Shown piece after piece: positions 23,701 through 35,782 of a stretch of 64,000 nt of DNA. A model generated the notes under the pieces. That model saw only the letters and a list, made by a program, of their open reading frames with translations, was not told the DNA's origin and did not search any database. The position numbers and the translations under genes were made by a program. How positions within the stretch are numbered: the stretch's first letter is position 1; each line of letters begins with the position of its first letter. Origin of the DNA: Ilex aquifolium. Lineage: Eukaryota > Streptophyta > Magnoliopsida > Aquifoliales > Aquifoliaceae. The DNA lies in assembly GCA_951799425.1 (NCBI GenBank), contig OX637395.1, forward strand, positions 5,668,951-5,732,950, given 5' to 3'.

Positions 23701-24143
23701 AATTATTTCTCACACCCTTTAAAGGCTAGCCTCCCTTATCTCATTTTCTAACCCAACTCAAGTCACGGTGTTAACCACTGAATTCAAAAGAATAATCGAC
23801 ACTAGCCTGAATACCTTATAGTAAAAAATAAAAAATCATGAGTTCAAAAAACTCGGGATTGGGTCGGATACTCCGTTAGCAGAAATAGAAATATAAAACA
23901 AAAAAATAATTTATTAGTTGTTGGAACTTTATTTTAGGTTGTATGTGTGCACAATTAATTATTGATCTTTAGAAACATTAATTTACATTACTTCCCCTAA
24001 TTAGCGGCAGAAGTACGCCCCACCCACCAAATAACTATGCGGCACAGTCATCTTGTTAGATCTTAATAATTAATTTCTGCAACAACTTTTTGCATTAATT
24101 ACTTGCATTGACATAATGTTTTTGTTTTTTAGTCGCCTTTATA
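20795..24143. other. Intergenic stretch with decayed repeats, no gene
   Basis: It contains a repeated phrase (AATTTATAGACATAATGAAA, then TGGAATAGACCACCA) at about 21726-21759 and 21990-22023. A related phrase at 21053-21115 (GAACATGGGAGATCATGG) and one at 27093-27150 suggest an old dispersed family. About 22505-22985 is rich in ACACGA/CGACAC words with an inverted arrangement, like other plant MITE-type repeats. No coding region is supported. Confidence 0.45.
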
Positions 24144-24150
24144 AATAGAG

Positions 24151-24348
24151 GTTTTTTTTTTCTTCCAACAATCAGGAATTTTTGAACCAACTGACACGTA
24201 CCTCGACTAATCCCTTATCAGTCCAAACAAAGAGAAGCCATCCAATTCAAGCGGTATGGTCTGGCTCTAAAGGGTTGACAAGGTTCGAATTCAGGATGTC
24301 TGGATTTACAGCTCGTTCCTATTATCACTTGAACTACTCATTTGGTTT
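24151..24348 (-). mobile_element. tRNA-derived SINE copy 1
   Basis: Read on the minus strand, the head has GAGTAGTTCAAGTGATAATA (A-box-like), then GAATTCGAACCTTG (B-box-like), and the element ends in a poly-A run (poly-T at 24151-24161 on +). A short possible target duplication, AATAGAG, lies at 24144-24150 and 24349-24355. It is related to the copies at 34218-34402, 45560-45767 and 46431-46657. Confidence 0.65.
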
Positions 24349-24355
24349 AATAGAG

Positions 24356-25964
24356 TAATATTATTGAGGGTTAAAAAAATGAGCAATGTTATTGAGACCT
24401 AATTTACTAACTTAATTTGCTGATCTAATTTACTTTTGGATTGACTGTGGAACCCATCAAACATTGAAATTTAGTGTTGGTTCAATGGTTCTACTGAAAA
24501 CCACATCATTATATCAGCAAATTATGTTAGATTTTTAGATTCAAATAACATTACTCTAAAAAAAGTGATATAATTTATTAATCAAATGATGTGTAAATTA
24601 ATAAAGTCTCAATAAAAAAGTCTAATAATATTATTGGATCATATCACTATCACATTATTAGGTCAAAAAATTATATCAAATTTTTAGGTTCGACCCTATA
24701 ATCATTGACATGCTTACCTTTATTAACTCGAGATTTGGATTCTTCTACTACATTTTAATCAAACTTCTTCAATTGTACATTACTAGTATGAATTCAACTG
24801 AAAATAGCAATATATATAAACGATTAAAGTCAATTTGGTTATCTGAACCTAAACAAGGACAGATTCACGAATTAGTATTGAGAATAAAATACTTTGGATA
24901 AACCCTTTTGACAAGTCTTTAAGGGACTGTTGTGAAAGTGGGAAAAAATAAAATATAGAATAGACGGCTCGTTTTGGACCGTCAAATAAAGACAAAAGAG
25001 CAACTATAATAACGACATATTCCTCTTCTCTCATCTTCTCCTTTGGTTTGCCAACTCTATAATTATAAAAGATACTTGAGAAATCTATACTATTAACATA
25101 TAGAGATGAAGGGTTGGGTGTCCTCTTTCTTTATTAATAATTAATTACAAGTCTATTATTAATATTTTATATTATTTTCACTTAACTACCTGTAACTTTT
25201 TCTTCTACCTCGATATTCTAATTATTTCTCACTTTTATTCTTTTCACTTTTTTTTTGTCTGCATACGAGTATTGTATGTGCACAACACTAGTACTATATA
25301 ATTTCAGCCTTTCAGGGAAGTTTCCAAACCCCGTGGCGGCCACCCCCGCCGGTCTGTCCCCTTCTAATCTTGAAATTTTTCATACCTCTTAGTGGTTGGA
25401 TTGTATCTGTCCAATCTTGCATCATTTGATGTGTCTCGTTTTTAATCACCAAAACTATTTTTATTCTACGAAATGATGAATTAAAATAACGAAAACCCTA
25501 ATGCTATAGATGTGAAAGGCTGAAATCCCATTGAAATGGTTTTAGGGCGTTTTTTTTTTTATCATGTGGTGGCTTTGTCTAGATATTTGAAATGTCAAAA
25601 AAAACTACAAAAATTGTGGATAATCTTAACTCCACATTAGTTGACTCTCTCTCTCTCTAAGAGTGTCAAAATATGATACATTAATACGACACGAACACGA
25701 CATAAAATTAGATGGTTTGTATCTTCTTTAAGCTACCTATTTCATAAACGAGTAGACCTAATCCGACGTGATTAATAAATGAATCGGGTAGGGGTGAAAC
25801 CAATCAAAAGAAATTTATGATATGACTCGTTTATATACCAGTTATATACAGTTCATATACGACACGAATTCAATATGACACGAATCAATAAACGAATCAG
25901 ATATAAGTGAAGTATTTTTTAACATGAACACTTTAAGACTCGACACAATCCTGTTTCACCTCCT

Positions 25965-26035
<71 letters not shown>

Positions 26036-27480
26036 CCCAATTTTTAATTTTGGAGAGTTTTCTAATCTGAGGCGAGAGATTTTTTTCCCAATTTTTAATT
26101 TTGAAGAGTTTTCTAATATGAGGCAAGAAGATTTCATACCCCAAAAGTATTTAAAAAGGAATATATAAGATAACTTAAGTTGGACTACAATCTCAGTTGC
26201 TTTCTAGTTATTGAGAACTCTAATATAAATGATTGTCACTATCATTTGTGTGCAATTTTTCATTTGTTTTCTTGAGATGATGAAGAGTGAAAGTAGCTGT
26301 TTAGAATAAACTACATGGTGGGCACACCTCATACTTTGATCCATTTGACACAATTAGTGGAATCAAATCAAAGTTGGTACCCAGCTCTTCGTTTCCAGTG
26401 GAGTGAGATGATGTCCTAAAAGACGAGATGAACGAATTATACATATCTTGAAAGAGAGTCATCCCCTCACCCAACATCCTTTCCTTTTCAATAGTCAATT
26501 CTAGAGCCAACACCCTTGTATGATGCACATCCCAAAGGTTATGGTTCAATGTGGGCTGAGATAATGATCATGTATGGACTTGATTGCAATGATACGTGTC
26601 AAGTTTACGATCCAATGTGAACTAGGAAATTTTTTACTTTGTAACGCGGTACAACATTCCAATCCTACCAAGAATTTCCCAACAAGTAATTCTATATGGG
26701 ACAATGGCATGGTTGAGTTTCGTCGCGAACCGGGGCTCAAGGTTCAACTGCATATTATGCTGTTTGCTTTGAACTACTCCACACGACTTTAAAACGTTCA
26801 TAACGATGGATTTTCTCGGATTTATGCCCTAGTTACTGAAACAAACAAGAAAATGGATCAACTTCCCTTATTTTTAACATCATGGAAACCTAATTTCAAA
26901 CAGCTACTGGATTAGATAACTTGAATATGCCCAAAAGAAGATTGAGAAGCTTATAAGGCATTGCAGAAAGTGGTTTGTGATTAAGCATAAGTACTTATTT
27001 TAATCCAGGAAAAGTACTTCTCTTTGTCTTTACTATGATTACTTGTGAAAAGTCCTCTATGTACAGCAAAGCTTTCTTTGATGAAGGCTTTTAGAACATG
27101 GAAGATGAATGCTTCTTCCCCAGAAATACTTGGATGAAATGGACCATTTATAAGTACTTTGCACTTGGGAGCTGTTGGAATGCATGTGCATTGCTCTTGG
27201 CCACTCAAAATATTAGAATAAAAATCTATGAGGATAGATCGTATGACAGAATTTCAATAATTAATATTTCAAGATTTCAAGTCTGAGTCTCGAGAGAAAC
27301 GCATTTTTTTTAACCCCAAGCTAGCGACGCAGAGAGCAGCACCCTCCGAAGAAATGCATTGGTTGACCTCATTTGTTTTGTTTGTATGGGGGTTTGCACA
27401 CATCAGGGTAACTTAAATGTAAGAACATCTCCAACCCACTCTCTATTTCTTCTCTTTTAGCTACTTTAGCTAGCCAAACA
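24356..27480. other. Intergenic stretch, no gene recognised
   Basis: It holds a (GA)n microsatellite, a 47-bp tandem duplication right after it (CCCAATTTTTAATTTTG at about 26037 and 26088), and GTGTCGTATTAATGTATC-type decayed repeat sequence at about 25665-25910. The minus-strand open frame at 26301-26549 (82 codons, with ALELTIEKERMLGEGMTLFQ) looks more protein-like than its surroundings but I cannot assign it to a family. Confidence 0.4.
25971..26030. repeat. (GA)n microsatellite, about 30 units
   Basis: Uninterrupted GA dinucleotides; the poly-LS open frames on the minus strand are translations of it. Confidence 0.95.
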
Positions 27481-27739
27481 CAAAAAATTCTCACTACAAC
27501 AAAAATCGTTTTTTGCGACGATTTTTTTCGTCGCTAAATTCAAAAAAATCGTCGCAAATTATTTTTTGCGACGTTTTTTTTTCGTCGCGTGTTCGTCGCA
27601 ATAGCCTCGTCGCAGAAAGTTTTTTGCGACGCAAATTTATTTTCATCGCAAAAAAAAATTATTAGCGACGTTTTTTTTTCGTCGCTAAAAGTAAAAAAAC
27701 GTAGCTAAAATCTATCCTACCAGCGTAACAAAATAAAAA

Positions 27740-28150
27740 ATAATAATTAAATTAATTTTTTGCGACGTAAAAAAATCGTCGCCAATAATTTTTTTAAAAA
27801 AAATAATTAAATTAATTTTTTGCGACGTAAAAAAAATCGTCGCGAATAATTTTTAAAAAAAAAATAAAAAAAATAATTAAATTAATTTTTTGCGACGTAA
27901 ATAAAATCGTCGCGAATAATTTTTTTTAAAAAAAATAAAACATAATAATTTAATTAATTTTTTGCGACGTAAAAAAAATCGTCGCTAATAATTGTTTACA
28001 AAAATAAAAATGTAAAAAAACAATAATTAAATTAAGTTTTAGCGACGAAAAAAAAACGTCGCAAATAGATTTGTACATAAATAAAAAATGTAAAACAATA
28101 ATAATTTAATGAATTTTAGCGACGTAAAAAAAACGTCGCAAATAATTTTT
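27740..28150. repeat. Tandem array of GCGACG hairpin units (60-78 bp)
   Basis: Six units, with GCGACG at 27762, 27822, 27892, 27964, 28042 and 28119. Each continues with an A-rich spacer and CGTCGC, and each is preceded by AATAATTAAATTAATTTT or similar. It sits within the CACTA element. Confidence 0.85.
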
Positions 28151-28289
28151 TTAAATAAAAAATGCAAAAAAATAATTGAATAAATAAATTTGCGACGATT
28201 TTAATTTCGTCGCAAAAAAATTCATTTTTTTTTTTAAAATGACCCTTTATTAAAAACTTGTAATAACCCGTACCTAAAGGCACTTTTTA

Positions 28290-28580
28290 ATTGAAGTAAA
28301 CAGTTTATTGGCGACGATTTTGGAAAACGTCGCGAAAAATCAATTTAATTGTTATTTTTAAAAATTTTTAATTGATGTAAACAGTTTATTGGCGACGATT
28401 TTGAAAAACGTCGCGAAAAATCAATTTAATTGTTATTTTTTGAAATTTTTAATTGATGTAAACAGTTTATTGGCGACGATTTTGAAAAACGTCGCGAAAA
28501 ATCAATTTAATTGTTATTTTTAAAAATTTTTAATTGAAGTAAAAAGTTTATTCGCGACGATTTTGAAAAACGTCGCGAAA
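28290..28580. repeat. Tandem array, 81-bp period, about four units
   Basis: GCGACGATTTT starts at 28311, 28392, 28473 and 28554, exactly 81 bp apart. Each unit contains AACGTCGCGAAAAA and, in the first three, TCAATTTAATTGTTATTTTT. It sits in the right half of the CACTA element; the near identity of the units suggests recent amplification. Confidence 0.9.
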
Positions 28581-28704
28581 AAATTGTTAAAAATTGAAAT
28601 TTGCAACAAAATTATAAAATCGTCGCTAATAGTTAACTTTTTGCGACAAATTTAAAATCGTCGCAAAAAAATCGTCGTAGAAAATGCTTTTTGTTGTAGT
28701 GTCT

Positions 28705-29446
28705 CTCCAACCCACTTTCTATTCCACTCTCTATTTCCTAGTTAACCCAAATGGCTCACCAAATGTGGTGAGCCATTTGAGCTCTCTAAATTCTCTCTCT
28801 ACCTTTTTTTCTCTCTATCTCTCTCCAATCAGGGCGGAGCAAAAAATTTATTATAGTGAGGGCAAATTTAAACAATAACACGATAAAAAGATTGAACTAA
28901 TAATAAATACAAAAGCTTAAATTCATTAATAACAATTCTATTCAACACATTAACAAAGTTTTTGACTAGCTTTTTATATTTTGAAAATATTGTATACTAA
29001 TCTCATTATCAATATAATTAATGATATTTTCTTAATATGTCCAAGTTAACAATGCTGAGAGAGAGCATCTGACGGACCAAAATATGAGAGAGGGTAAACA
29101 AATTCAATAACATCTCGAGGGGATTCAACAAGCCCACTATAACCATTTATGAAATTAAGAGTAGAAATTTTATCCAAATGTGAGAGATGATTAAGGGGAT
29201 CAAGATGTAAGAGAGTTTTTTTTTTTGTGATGGGGCAAATTTAGAAATACATCAAAACATGTATAGAAATTTGTTTATAAAAAAAGAATTGATGCTGAGT
29301 GGTTTCGCCCCGTGTCTCAAATGCTTAATAGCAAGCAACCCCAAGTTCGAGTTTTGCAAGAGTCGTCATGGTTAATATGATGTGCATTGTTTGTGAGTGA
29401 TTGTATATTTTTCGAGTTTATATAGCGGCTAATAGTCTAGAATATG
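28705..29446. other. Intergenic stretch, no gene
   Basis: CT-rich at the left (28710-28830). At about 29291-29370 there is a tRNA-like SINE-type phrase with a B-box-like CAAGTTCGAGTTTTGC. No coding region is supported. Confidence 0.4.
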
Positions 29447-29455
29447 AATGCTCAG

Positions 29456-30283
29456 TAGGGACATCACCCTACCCTATGGGTAGGAAATATAGTCTTTCGT
29501 CTTCCTACCCGATATTTTGCAGAAGAATTTTATCTTGGCCTACCCTACCCGATCAGGTTTGGTATTCCTACCCGACTTCCTACCCGATTAATTGGATAGG
29601 AAGTCGGGTAAACACTTTTGTAGCTATTAATTTTTGGATCATTTTAACAATTCAATTAAATAACATGTATCAATTTAACAACACGATAAATCAATAGAGA
29701 ATGAGTTTTTCATGTTTGGGGTTTGAGGTTTTTCATATTTGATGTGAACTGGATAAGTTTTGAAAGCTTAAAAAAAAAAAAACAGAGAAGGCCTGAACGA
29801 TGCTTGAAAGCTAGGGTTTTGAGGTTCATTAACTTGATGCTTAAAAAAAAATCAGATATGTAGATGAAGGCCACCAGATTGCGACCAAATAGAGACAGAG
29901 AGAGAGATAGATAGAGAAATAGACATAGAGATAGAGAGAGAGAGAGAGTACCTGGGGAGGTCGGGACTGAACGATGAAGGTCTGAGCTATGGAGGCAGAG
30001 GCTTGAGCGATGAAAGCCGATGGAGGCAAGAGGAGAAAAGTGAAATGAGACGCTCGCTTAGTCAGTAAACGATAATATATATATATATATATATATATTA
30101 ATGCGGGTAGGGTAAGGTAGGAATGCGGAAATTGATGGGTATTCCGCATTCCTACCCAATTTAATCGGAATACCAAAAACTCTTCCGCATTTCTACCTCA
30201 TTTTTGCAGCTAGCGGTTCAGTAGAGTAGGGTAGGGTCTGGTAGGGTAAAAAATTGCTGCCAATCAGAAATTTGAACACCCAT
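29456..30283. mobile_element. TIR element rich in CTACCC/GGGTAG with 9-bp target duplication
   Basis: The perfect 9-bp duplication AATGCTCAG (29447-29455 and 30284-30292) brackets an 828-bp segment. Both ends are full of CCTACCC or GGGTAGG motifs in opposite orientation, for example CATCACCCTACCCTATGGGT on the left and GGGTAGGGTCTGGTAGGGTA on the right. A 9-bp duplication fits Mutator-like elements. The interior has (GA)n and (TA)n tracts and no coding capacity. Confidence 0.7.
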
Positions 30284-30567
30284 AATGCTCAGGATCATTT
30301 TTGGTTATAAAAGAATTGGAAGAAAACTAAAAGAAGAAAAAAAGTTATAAACTAGTGATTCACATACAAGACGGTAATGTTCTTCAAATCTGAATCAACC
30401 AAGTTGAACAATTTTTTTTTTTATTTCTGCAGTGTTCTTGGAAATGGTCCACTGCAACAATACAAAGCAGTAGCAAAAACTTGTATCCACACCCAGATTT
30501 AGCAGCAAAACAATGTTTAAAAATTTGTCTATATTTCTGTTCAGCACAATGTCAAAGTAGTTATTTG

Positions 30568-31013
30568 GGGGTGTGTCAACGGATCAGGTTTGAATCAGAT
30601 TTTGATTGATTCGAATCTGACTATAAAAGTCTGATCCAAAGTCAATCCAATAATCTGACGGATTTTATTTTCATGGTCTATATTCAAATCTGTTAACATT
30701 CCAAAAATTCGATCTGATATGAATAACTTAATTTAACTAAATTTTAACAAATTACATCTAAATTTTAACTAATTTTCTTCAAATAATTACTTAATTTGTT
30801 TAATATTTATACAAAAAAAATATGTAAATATTTTGGATTGGATCAGATCGGATATAAGTATATCCAAATTTGAATAAGTGATATATAAGATATCGAATTC
30901 ATATTCAGGTTCGGATAATTGACAAAAAAATATTAACCTATATCCAGCTAATTGGATTCGAATCCAAATCCAGATCCAAATCTGGATCAAAATTCAATCC
31001 ATTGACAAGTCTA
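30568..31013. mobile_element. MITE-like inverted-repeat element (GGATC/GAATCC-rich)
   Basis: The left end has TGTCAACGGATCAGGTTTGA; the right end in reverse has TTGTCAATGGATTGAATTTT. Related but decayed sequence appears at about 34600-34940 and 48845-49260. I found no clear target duplication. Confidence 0.5.
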
Positions 31014-33543
31014 ACCTTATTTTGACTCATTTATCATTTGTTTTAATTGATCGTGTCATTTTTAAATTTTGTGTCGGATCGAGTTCGTATCAAATTCATT
31101 TCAATGGGTAAAATTAACACCTCTATAAGTTATTTTGAATTCTTTGAAATTTGAATGGGCTGACCTTGAACCTCACATTCATAATTTCCGCCAAATGAAT
31201 AAAATATTGCAGGAACAATATAAGTGTCGGAGTAAATGTTATTGAGTGTACGAGACTCCCGTTATTACGAGGTCTCAAGAGTGTCAGATTCTTACATTCT
31301 TACTCTCGAATACGAAGTTTTTTCTAAAATATATTATGGACAATTTAATAAAATTGTATTCTAGTTAACACGTTTAATCTCACAGGGAGTGTTAGTGAAT
31401 ATTCTAAAAATAAAAGGAGTGTCCTTAAAAATATAATAAATTGAAAGGTACGTGGCTAAAATTGGAAGGGACGTGGCTAAAATTTTATCATATACTTTGG
31501 TTGATCTAGCATTAAACAAATCAAAAATAGATAGATGCATCTTTTTCCAATGGATCTATCCGGAGCCTTTGGCTCCTCTCCAATTGTAAATTCCTATTAT
31601 TAATAAAAATATGCAGTTGATTAGTCCTTGTCCACTATCCTATATTATTGTCTTGCAAGTAAATACATCCTCAATATTAAATACAAATTCCAAAAAATAT
31701 TGATATGCACCATATAATAATAATAATAATAATCTATAATGGGGTAGGTATGCAGTAATATGGCATGGTACATGTGATCACATGGTGTGGCCTTGATTTC
31801 CTCATTCCAAAACCCACCATCCTCAGTACTCTTTTCCAAAGGAATAAATGCTCCAGCAGCTTGGATTTTATATATAAGTCGTGTTATTTTGAATTCGTAT
31901 CGGGTGATTTTATGTTAATTCAACTTTTTTATTAGTCGTGTCGTGTTCATTTAACGCACAAAATCTACAAAGTACATAGCAATCTACGATTAGGCCCCCT
32001 GTTTTTTTTCAAATAAATTTAGATGACATGCTTGGAAAAACAAGAGAATTCGTCTATTCATTTCGTATCGTATTAAAATTTGCCAATTATATCATATTAA
32101 TTTCACGTCAGATTCATATCGTATTAAAATTAGTCACTCCTAAAGTTTTTATAAGCGGAAAAACAAGAGACGGTAAATATATCCTATTATTCGCCCTTGT
32201 TCGAAAAATCAATTAATCTTTTACATTTTCACCAATTCCGACCTACCTTTTTTTTTTATGTTTATGGGAATTTGAAGGAGTCCTTTGGCAAAACTTCAAG
32301 AAAAAAAAAATCCTCTCCATGGTGAGATAAAGTTAACATACCTGCTAAAGTTGACTGCATTGTTTATCTGTGGCTTAGCCTTCCACTTCCACTCTTATTT
32401 GACTGCATGGTGAGTTTGAATCTCGGCAATTGTTTAGAGTTAGGTTATAAAAAATTTATCTTTATTCATTATTTATGAATACATTAGTCTCGGCGTGAAT
32501 GACTTGTCTTTGATCAGATTGAAAAAGAGATTAATCGAAATGTACGTAAACTAACTCGAATATTCCTGACCGTTGAAAAAAAAAAACTCTACATTCTTGG
32601 ACTTGGCTTTTAAATTCTATATTTAATTCCCACTACAAGTACCTAATTGGTTGATCCATTTGAAAAAAATGCACCCACTACGTCAGTGTTAAATAGATTA
32701 AGGACAACTTAGACAAAAAGTCATATTAATCTTAAATAGAATATTAATCCGCAGACATTGACTCAAGTCAGTTAAAAATATAAAATAACTAAAGTAAAAG
32801 CATGCGTAAGGATAACTCTAAGATTTTTCTTTTTTTTTTTTGGTTTAGGCATACTCGTGATATTAAGGTTCAACAATGGAAGCGGGTGGTGGCCATTATG
32901 TTAATCGATAATCTCTAAGAATAACTGAAGTTGAGGAAATTATATTAAACTAAACTCTCTTTCAAAAAAGAAAAATTAAACTAAACTCAACTTTAGATAA
33001 TAACTATTAAATAAATAAATATAGAATTGACTACATCTTGATGGCCTTTTCTAGAAAGTGTCCACTGTATATTGCTAGCATTTGGTGGTTAGTTTAATGG
33101 TTATCGTCCCCGCTGTTAAACTTTAAGACTGTAAATTTGAATTTCGTCGTTCTCTTTTCCTATAATTATAGATGACCAAAAAAAAAATTTGGGCATGCAT
33201 AGAACCCGAGATCCAAAGGCATCGGATAACTATTACGATAAACCCCTAGGGGTAGCTTGAAGAAATGATTTTTAACTAAAAAATATATAACTTTGTCGTG
33301 CCAACTTCAAACTTATTTGTTTGAAACAATTGACTATCGTTTCTACCACGCACCATTTTTGGCTTGTGACAGCAATGTAAACTTCGAGGTCTTATAATTT
33401 TCCACAAATCATGTGTATAGGATCAATCAGAACGTCTCTTCCCGGATTAGTTGTTATGAACACGAGGTATTAGGTATTTCTCCTTTAAGCACTCTCCTCT
33501 TGCTACCCTTTCCTCTAAGTGAGATTTTATTTGTTTCTTCTTT
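31014..33543. other. Intergenic stretch, no gene
   Basis: Apart from the SINE at 32411-32588 and an (AAT)n run near 31715-31732, nothing is recognisable. Open frames of 60-64 codons lack family resemblance. Confidence 0.45.
32411..32588 (+). mobile_element. tRNA-derived SINE copy, 5' truncated
   Basis: It starts at the B-box-like region (GAGTTTGAATCTCGGCAATT) and ends in a poly-A run at about 32577-32588. The sequence in between follows the same order of landmarks as the minus-strand copies (ATTTATGAATACATTAGTCT, GATCAGATTG, GAGATTAATCGAAATGTACG). The A-box end is missing. Confidence 0.55.
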
Positions 33544-33995
33544 GACATTTCAACATGGCAAATTAGATAGTGGTTGAAGGCAACTTAATCATTGTACCTT
33601 GTACCAAAAAGTTCATGGTTGGTGATTTTAATTTGCTTGCTTGAGGGTAGTGGATCAAATGCCTTCTTGTACAATAAGTCAATTGCTTATCATTCGCATC
33701 AGATCAATTGCTACATTTCTTCTAAGATTCAAACTAAAAAACTCGACACATTAATCAGAGATATCTTTTCATCCAAATTACCAAATGGGTTAGAACCTAG
33801 TTTGTCTGTCCTTTGAGCTCAGATGAGCCTCTTCTAAGTTTTTGACATTTCAATAGAGCAACTTGGATGGTAGTTGAGAGCAACATAATCATTGTTCCTT
33901 GTACCACAAAGTTTGTAGTTGATGATTTTAATTTTGCTAGCTTGAGATAGTGCTTCAAATGCTTTTTTGTCCAATAGGTCAACTGCTCTTATTAG
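33544..33995. repeat. Two diverged direct copies of about 150 bp, coding-like on minus
   Basis: GACATTTCAACATGGCAAAT at 33544 and GACATTTCAATAGAGCAACT at 33842 start two related segments about 297 bp apart. Both contain ATCATTGTACCTTGTACC or ATCATTGTTCCTTGTACC and GATGATTTTAATT or similar. On the minus strand, 33834-34028 encodes a protein-like stretch (TTLIRAVDLLDKKAFEALSQ), so this may be a degraded, internally repeated gene fragment. I do not recognise the family. Confidence 0.45.
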
Positions 33996-34217
33996 TGTGG
34001 TGGTGTCAATTAATGCAATGATGTCCATATTGTCGAATGAGTAATGTTAGACCGATCAAAATAGGAGATAAAAAATAAGAATTAATTGATATGACATTAC
34101 TATAATGGTCGTGTTGGTTTTACTTTTATATTGTTTAAAATTTAATTATTTTTTTAGTATAGTAATGTTACATTATTTGGTCCATATTTTTTCTCTCTTT
34201 TTGATCGGTCTAGCATT

Positions 34218-34402
34218 TTTTTTTTTTGGCTCAATAGTCAGAAGTTTCCGAGCCAGTTTATGTGCATCTCGACTAATCTCCTGCTCAGTCTGGTCAAACG
34301 CAGACAATCTACGCCGAGAGTAAAATATTCATGGGATTTCTAAAATTCGAACTAAAAACATCTAAATTTACAACTCGACTCTATTATCACTTGAACTATC
34401 AT
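34218..34402 (-). mobile_element. tRNA-derived SINE copy 2
   Basis: It is flanked by a perfect 10-bp target duplication, GTCTAGCATT (34208-34217 and 34403-34412). On the minus strand it has a tRNA-like head (AGTTCAAGTGATAATAGAGT), a B-box-like TTCGAATTTTAG and a terminal poly-A (poly-T on + from 34218). This is the best-delimited copy of the family. Confidence 0.85.
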
Positions 34403-34412
34403 GTCTAGCATT

Positions 34413-35303
34413 ATTCATATCATAGAGTTCTACTTTGACAAGGACAATAGCAATAAACATACCATGGCTACATTTTTCCTAAAAGTATACAAGGCATTCA
34501 AGTGCCAGAGAAGTATAAACCAATTCTATTTTCATGATTGGCCATGTTGTGGTGTACAAAAATTTTAAACCACAACCATTTTATAGATGGAAAGCTCAGG
34601 AGTCAGTGCAGTCCATCAAACAAATGATCTGAATATCCGATGAATTTTATTTTTACAGTCCATATTTGATCCATTGAAATCAAAATTGGATTACGCAATT
34701 CGATCTGAATAGAACACTTAGAGTTGAATTTTTAACAAATTATTTATAATTCTTAATTCAATTCTATCAAATACTTACTCGATTGCATAATATAAATATA
34801 CCCACATATTTAATTTTGATTGGACTACCATATCTTGATCTGAATCTATGAAATATGATACAGCCATCTCAAATAATTGGTCAAAAAAGGAACTCATTTG
34901 TAAGTAATGGATTCCCATGAAAAATCCATTGACATGCCTTAGTTCAAGACACCTATAGTTGGAAAGCTTATAGATGTGTCATAAACTGTCAACCATTCCA
35001 CTCCAAGATAAGACGTTCTTATCATTCTCTCCACTTTATTTGCCTTTTTTGGGGTGAACAATTTGGTTCAATGTATATCTATTTATGATCACACAAGAAA
35101 GTAGATTATATCTAATGATCACCTAGAAATTGTGGATCCCATATGAGTAAAAATCAATCTTTTTTTTTTTTTTTGAAACGGTAGAAATCTTTAGTCTGTC
35201 TCTTATGATTAGAGGCACGCTTATGTCGTTCAGGTTCGTGAGTTTGAGTAGAACTGAGGGTAAACTCCGAGTCCATGAACTGGTCCCTCAACCCATATAC
35301 TAG
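34413..35303. other. Intergenic stretch, no gene
   Basis: It holds a decayed relative of the 30568-31013 element (about 34600-34940) and a poly-T tract at about 35161-35174 that may be the tail of another short retroelement on the minus strand. Confidence 0.4.
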
Positions 35304-35782
35304 TTAAATCAAGACTTGCACTTTGATGGGGATTTGAACATACATCAAAGACTTAGATACATTTCGTGCAAGTAATTGAAGTATGTTCTACCAACCAACC
35401 ACGCTTTTTATCGTCCAAGGGACTTGAATCCGTAATTTCAAAAAGACAAAACTTTCACAAAAACAAGAAATGTCATTGGACCAAAGATTTGTCAGTAAGA
35501 AAAATCAATTTCAACACACTCAAAGTCTATAAAACCCAATTTATTAAATCAAGACTTGCACTTCGGTGGAGATTTGAATCCATACCAGAGACTTAGATAC
35601 GGTTCATCCAAGCAATTGAGATTCGTTCTACCAATTAATCACGCTTTTTGTCACTCAATAACTTAAATCATTGACCTTAAAAAAGCAAAACATTCACAAA
35701 ACAAAAAATACAATTAAACCAAAGACCCATAATGAAGAAAAATCAATTTCAACACACTCAAAGTCTATAAAACCCAATCTGA
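35304..35782. repeat. 240-bp tandem duplication
   Basis: TTAAATCAAGACTTGCACTT begins at 35304 and again at 35544. The copies run in register through to AAGTCTATAAAACCCAAT at the end of each. They differ at scattered positions, so the duplication is not very recent. The open frame at 35366-35596 spans the join and is not a credible gene. Confidence 0.9.

Larger units (their letters stand above)
27492..28701. mobile_element. Non-autonomous CACTA (En/Spm-type) element, 1,210 bp
   Basis: It begins CACTACAACAAAAA and ends TTTTTGTTGTAGTG, near-perfect inverted termini of the CACTA class. The 3-bp target duplication TCT (27489-27491 and 28702-28704) is exactly what this class makes. The interior has no coding capacity. 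It is built from more than 30 copies of GCGACG or its complement CGTCGC, usually as pairs pointing at each other across an A/T spacer, for example TTTGCGACGATTTTTTTCG. Repeated subterminal motifs are the binding sites of the element-encoded protein in known CACTA elements (TNPA in En/Spm); here they fill nearly the whole element. A Helitron-like hairpin remnant (about 28255-28285) is nested near the middle. Confidence 0.92.

Noticed and set aside
27492..28701. Regularly spaced repeats that could suggest a CRISPR-like array
   Set aside because: This is a plant nuclear transposon with CACTA ends and a TCT duplication; unit lengths vary and the spacers are A/T filler, not unique.
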